A stretch of 62,643 nucleotides of DNA from Syntrophomonadaceae bacterium (GTDB lineage Bacteria; Bacillota; Syntrophomonadia; Syntrophomonadales; Syntrophomonadaceae). Below are positions 60,502 through 62,643 of this stretch, piece by piece. The DNA is taken from positions 1 through 62,643 of the forward strand of contig JAAYCK010000072.1 in assembly GCA_012729835.1 (NCBI GenBank), written 5' to 3'. Each line of letters begins with the position of its first letter. Position 1 is the first letter of the stretch. The notes below the pieces were generated by a model. The model did no database searches, was not told the origin of the DNA, and saw only the letters and a list, made by a program, of their open reading frames with translations. A program made the position numbers and the translations under genes.

Positions 60502-61581
60502 TTATAGATATCCCTCGGCTCCGGTAGCATCAGCCTCCGGTATTGGGTATTCGCCGTTATGACCGGGGCTGGGGAGCTGTGATCTATCTAACTCGTCAGG
60601 GGGGGATTCTTCCTCGCCGGTATCCGCTGCCGGATCTTGATGAATCACATCGGTTTGGGTCATATGTTGCTGTACTACCGCTACAGTCTTGCCGGCAAAC
60701 AGGTCGTCCAGCAGTGCTCCAGCTTCATCTTTATCCGCCTGCCAATAACTGGCTACCAGAGTGCCATTGTCGTCGCGAACGTCATAGAAGTTGCCGGGCA
60801 GGGTTTGGGCAATCACCGAATCACTGTCAAACCCCGGAGCCCAACTGGCCAAGCGCAGTGCATCAGTGATCTCCATATCGGTATCGACATATTGGCCTAG
60901 TTGTTTGATGAGGGCAGGCAAGCGTGGTATAGTCCTGGCCTGTAAAGCCTGCTCCGCCAGGGCCTTAATAAATTGCTGCTGAGCAGCAGTTCGCTGGATA
61001 TCCGCTTGAACATAATCGCGAAAACGAACAAAAGCCAAGGCCTGGCGTCCATTTAAATGCTGTTTGCCTGCTTTAAGATCGATGTCCTCCGCTGGTTTAT
61101 ACATTCGGCAGGGAACATCAACCGTTACGCCGCCCAGAGTATCTACTATCTTTTTAAACCCTGCGAAATCCATTTCCACATAATAATCGACATTGGTATC
61201 CAGCATTTTCTCCACAAGCTTTACCGACATTTGCGGACCGAATACATAGTTTGCTGCACAGATCTTATCTATCCCCAGCTTGTAATCGTCGATCTTAGTA
61301 TCCCGGGGAATGGATATAACCGCCACCTTGCCTAGTTCCGGATCGATGGATACCAGTATCATCACATCCGAGCGCGAATGCTCCTCACCGGGACGGCGGT
61401 CAACTCCCAGGACCAGAATGTTGGTCCGGTTCCCTTCAATTACTGCATCCGGATCATCTTTGGGTTCTTTACCTGCCGGTTGGTGATAAAATATAGCGGT
61501 AATGCCAGTACCCAACGCAAAAAAAATACCGAATGCCAGTCCGGCAATAAACATTTTCTTTATAAATGGATGCTTAAACAT
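60502..61581 (-). CDS. LytR-CpsA-Psr (LCP) family wall-polymer ligase
   Basis: From the ATG at 61581 this protein has 359 residues. It has an N-terminal membrane anchor (about 9-31) and an outer LCP domain with LGVDRRP (58-64), the SRSDVMIL segment (69-76) including Arg70 and Asp72, SIPRDT (90-95), and ALAFVRFR as the last core motif. LCP proteins move undecaprenyl-linked polymers onto peptidoglycan or, in some, onto proteins. The last 60 residues are acidic and proline-rich, probably disordered. AGGAGG lies eight bases before the chosen ATG; a longer frame from 61608 would add nine residues without a site. Confidence 0.92.
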   Translation of the reverse strand: MFKHPFIKKMFIAGLAFGIFFALGTGITAIFYHQPAGKEPKDDPDAVIEGNRTNILVLGVDRRPGEEHSRSDVMILVSIDPELGKVAVISIPRDTKIDDYKLGIDKICAANYVFGPQMSVKLVEKMLDTNVDYYVEMDFAGFKKIVDTLGGVTVDVPCRMYKPAEDIDLKAGKQHLNGRQALAFVRFRDYVQADIQRTAAQQQFIKALAEQALQARTIPRLPALIKQLGQYVDTDMEITDALRLASWAPGFDSDSVIAQTLPGNFYDVRDDNGTLVASYWQADKDEAGALLDDLFAGKTVAVVQQHMTQTDVIHQDPAADTGEEESPPDELDRSQLPSPGHNGEYPIPEADATGAEGYL

Positions 61582-61744
61582 CGTATATACCTCCTGGATG
61601 TGGGGCACGTTAATGGACGCAGATTGTAATTTTTGATTATAAATTCTTAATTTTTAATTAAGGTATGCACCCAAGGGGTGCAATTATTGGTAACGCTGTT
61701 TTTTAACTAAGATTGTTCGCTACGCTCGTTATTACTATTGCCGC

Positions 61745-62643
61745 TTAGCTGACAACCTGTTTTTGTTCTTCCGGCCCGATAGTGTAATCAACCGAGGTTT
61801 CACCTGTTACCAGGCCGATCCGGTCAGCGCCTACCACTACCAGGATCAGCAGCAAAATAAGCCCCAGGTTGGCCATGGGGTTGTTGATAAAACTCAGGGT
61901 AATAGCCACGGCACTGAATAATGAACTTACCCCATATATAATAAGTACACTGCGGCGATGGCTCATACCCAGGGCCATAAGCCGGTGGTGCAGGTGATCA
62001 CGGTCAGGTAAAAAGATCGGGTTCTTGTTATAAACCCGCCTGATAATGGCAAAGAAGGTGTCAAAAATGGGTATACCCAATATAACTATAGGCAACAGCA
62101 GGGAAATCAGCGCTGCGCTTTTTGCCGTACCCATTATGGCCAGACACCCCAGAACGAAGCCCAGGAAGTTGGAGCCGGAATCACCCATGAAGGTACGAGC
62201 GGGGTGGAAGTTATAGGGCAGAAACCCCAGCAGAGCTCCCACCAGAGTGAAGGAAACCAGGGCAATAAAGGGCTGCCCTTTGACAAGGCCGATTATTCCC
62301 ATGGTTATAGCGGCAATGGCTGATACTCCTCCAGCCAGTCCGTCCAAGCCATCAATAAGATTGATGGCATTGGTTATACCTACTATCCATAAGAGGGTCA
62401 CCGGTATGGCAAAGTAGCCCAAATGCAGCCAACCATCAAAGGGGTTGGCGACAAAATGTACTACTACCCCGCAATAGATGGCTATTGAAGCAGCGGCTAT
62501 CTGTCCCAGCAGTTTGACCTTCGGGCTGAGTTGATAAATATCATCAGCCAGACCAACCATAAAAATGATTAGCCCCCCAAAGAGCACTCCTCGGAAGGGG
62601 CCTCCCGTCTGACCCTTCATGGTTAAAACCAGCATTACCAGCA
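61745..62643 (-). CDS. WecA/TagO-type polyprenyl-phosphate GlcNAc-1-phosphate transferase (N-terminus cut by window edge)
   Basis: The visible 298 codons are the C-terminal part of an integral-membrane enzyme that makes undecaprenyl-PP-GlcNAc, the first lipid intermediate for many wall polymers. The open frame runs past the end of the window; the first Met (62635) is internal, since the family has about 60 more residues. Motifs are GLADDIYQL for the metal, NAINLIDGLDGLAGG, GDSGSNFLGFVLG and RDHLHHRL. About eight helices remain. An acidic, soluble tail ends the protein. A repeat-like stretch (61712-61735) follows before the LCP gene. Confidence 0.93.
   Translation of the reverse strand, partial: LVMLVLTMKGQTGGPFRGVLFGGLIIFMVGLADDIYQLSPKVKLLGQIAAASIAIYCGVVVHFVANPFDGWLHLGYFAIPVTLLWIVGITNAINLIDGLDGLAGGVSAIAAITMGIIGLVKGQPFIALVSFTLVGALLGFLPYNFHPARTFMGDSGSNFLGFVLGCLAIMGTAKSAALISLLLPIVILGIPIFDTFFAIIRRVYNKNPIFLPDRDHLHHRLMALGMSHRRSVLIIYGVSSLFSAVAITLSFINNPMANLGLILLLILVVVGADRIGLVTGETSVDYTIGPEEQKQVVS

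Noticed and set aside
224-62643. CRISPR arrays, tRNA or rRNA genes, transposases or integrases
   Set aside because: Looked for on both strands by eye; no regular repeat-spacer array, RNA gene or transposase-like protein was found.

Overview
The window is one long block of genes read almost entirely from the minus strand, so in transcription order it runs from about 62.6 kb down to 0.2 kb. Purine-rich Shine-Dalgarno sites (GGAGG, GAGGTG), many TTG and GTG starts, LytR-CpsA-Psr and SH3/AMIN/Amidase_3 cell-wall proteins, and two copper-amine-oxidase-type stalk-domain proteins point to a Firmicute of class Clostridia. My best guess is a Syntrophomonas/Peptococcaceae-like anaerobe; this is inferred from gene content, not from a marker gene.

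Layout. (1) 62.6-54.9 kb holds the envelope-glycan front end: a WecA/TagO-type polyprenyl-phosphate GlcNAc-1-P transferase (cut by the window edge), an LCP ligase, a secreted amidase, a Wzz/YveK chain-length protein and a membrane FlaA1/CapD-type dehydratase. (2) 54.8-48.1 kb is an unusual 3-deoxy-ulosonic acid module: a NeuB-like synthase without the usual C-terminal domain, a KdsC-GmhA fusion, a methyltransferase, a TIM-barrel protein, a CMP-sugar synthetase, a class IV aminotransferase and two SDRs. (3) 48.0-36.1 kb holds two large putative surface-carbohydrate transferases, a flippase, and a second possible ulosonate module (HpcH/HpaI aldolase, KdsB-like CMP transferase, two acyltransferases, 2-hydroxyacid dehydrogenase, cyclase-family hydrolase, HAD phosphatase). 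(4) 36.1-32.6 kb is a CDP-hexose branch (rfbF, rfbG, a DegT aminotransferase and a cupin epimerase). (5) 32.6-23.4 kb has glycosyltransferases, a Wzy-like polymerase, a PIG-L deacetylase, a PglC-like phosphoglycosyl transferase, a formyltransferase, a large membrane protein and an unlisted 35-residue plus-strand ORF. (6) 23.3-13.7 kb is a dTDP-amino-sugar branch (rfbA, rfbB, wecE-like, NeuD-like) interleaved with an ATP-grasp, epimerase, phosphoesterase, split SMR pair, radical SAM and GtrB-like set. (7) 13.5-7.9 kb has an O-antigen-ligase/TPR protein and two stalk-domain secreted proteins. (8) 7.8-0.2 kb has a short TolC-family protein, an S41 protease, and an HlyD-RND efflux pair.

How it fits together. 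Regions 1-6 look like one surface-polysaccharide or glycoprotein locus of about 45 kb. It makes several activated sugars (CMP-ulosonates, CDP- and dTDP-deoxyamino sugars, N-formylated sugars), assembles them on undecaprenyl phosphate, flips and polymerises them, and attaches them to the wall or an S-layer protein. Tight 1-10 bp overlaps show translational coupling in many places. The efflux genes at the left end have recognisable sigma-A promoters carrying a shared TetR-like palindrome, so they are probably a separately controlled regulon.

The least expected part is the 54.8-40 kb stretch, where two chemically different routes to CMP-activated 3-deoxy-2-keto acids appear to sit side by side. 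No tRNA, rRNA, CRISPR array, transposase or integrase was seen.
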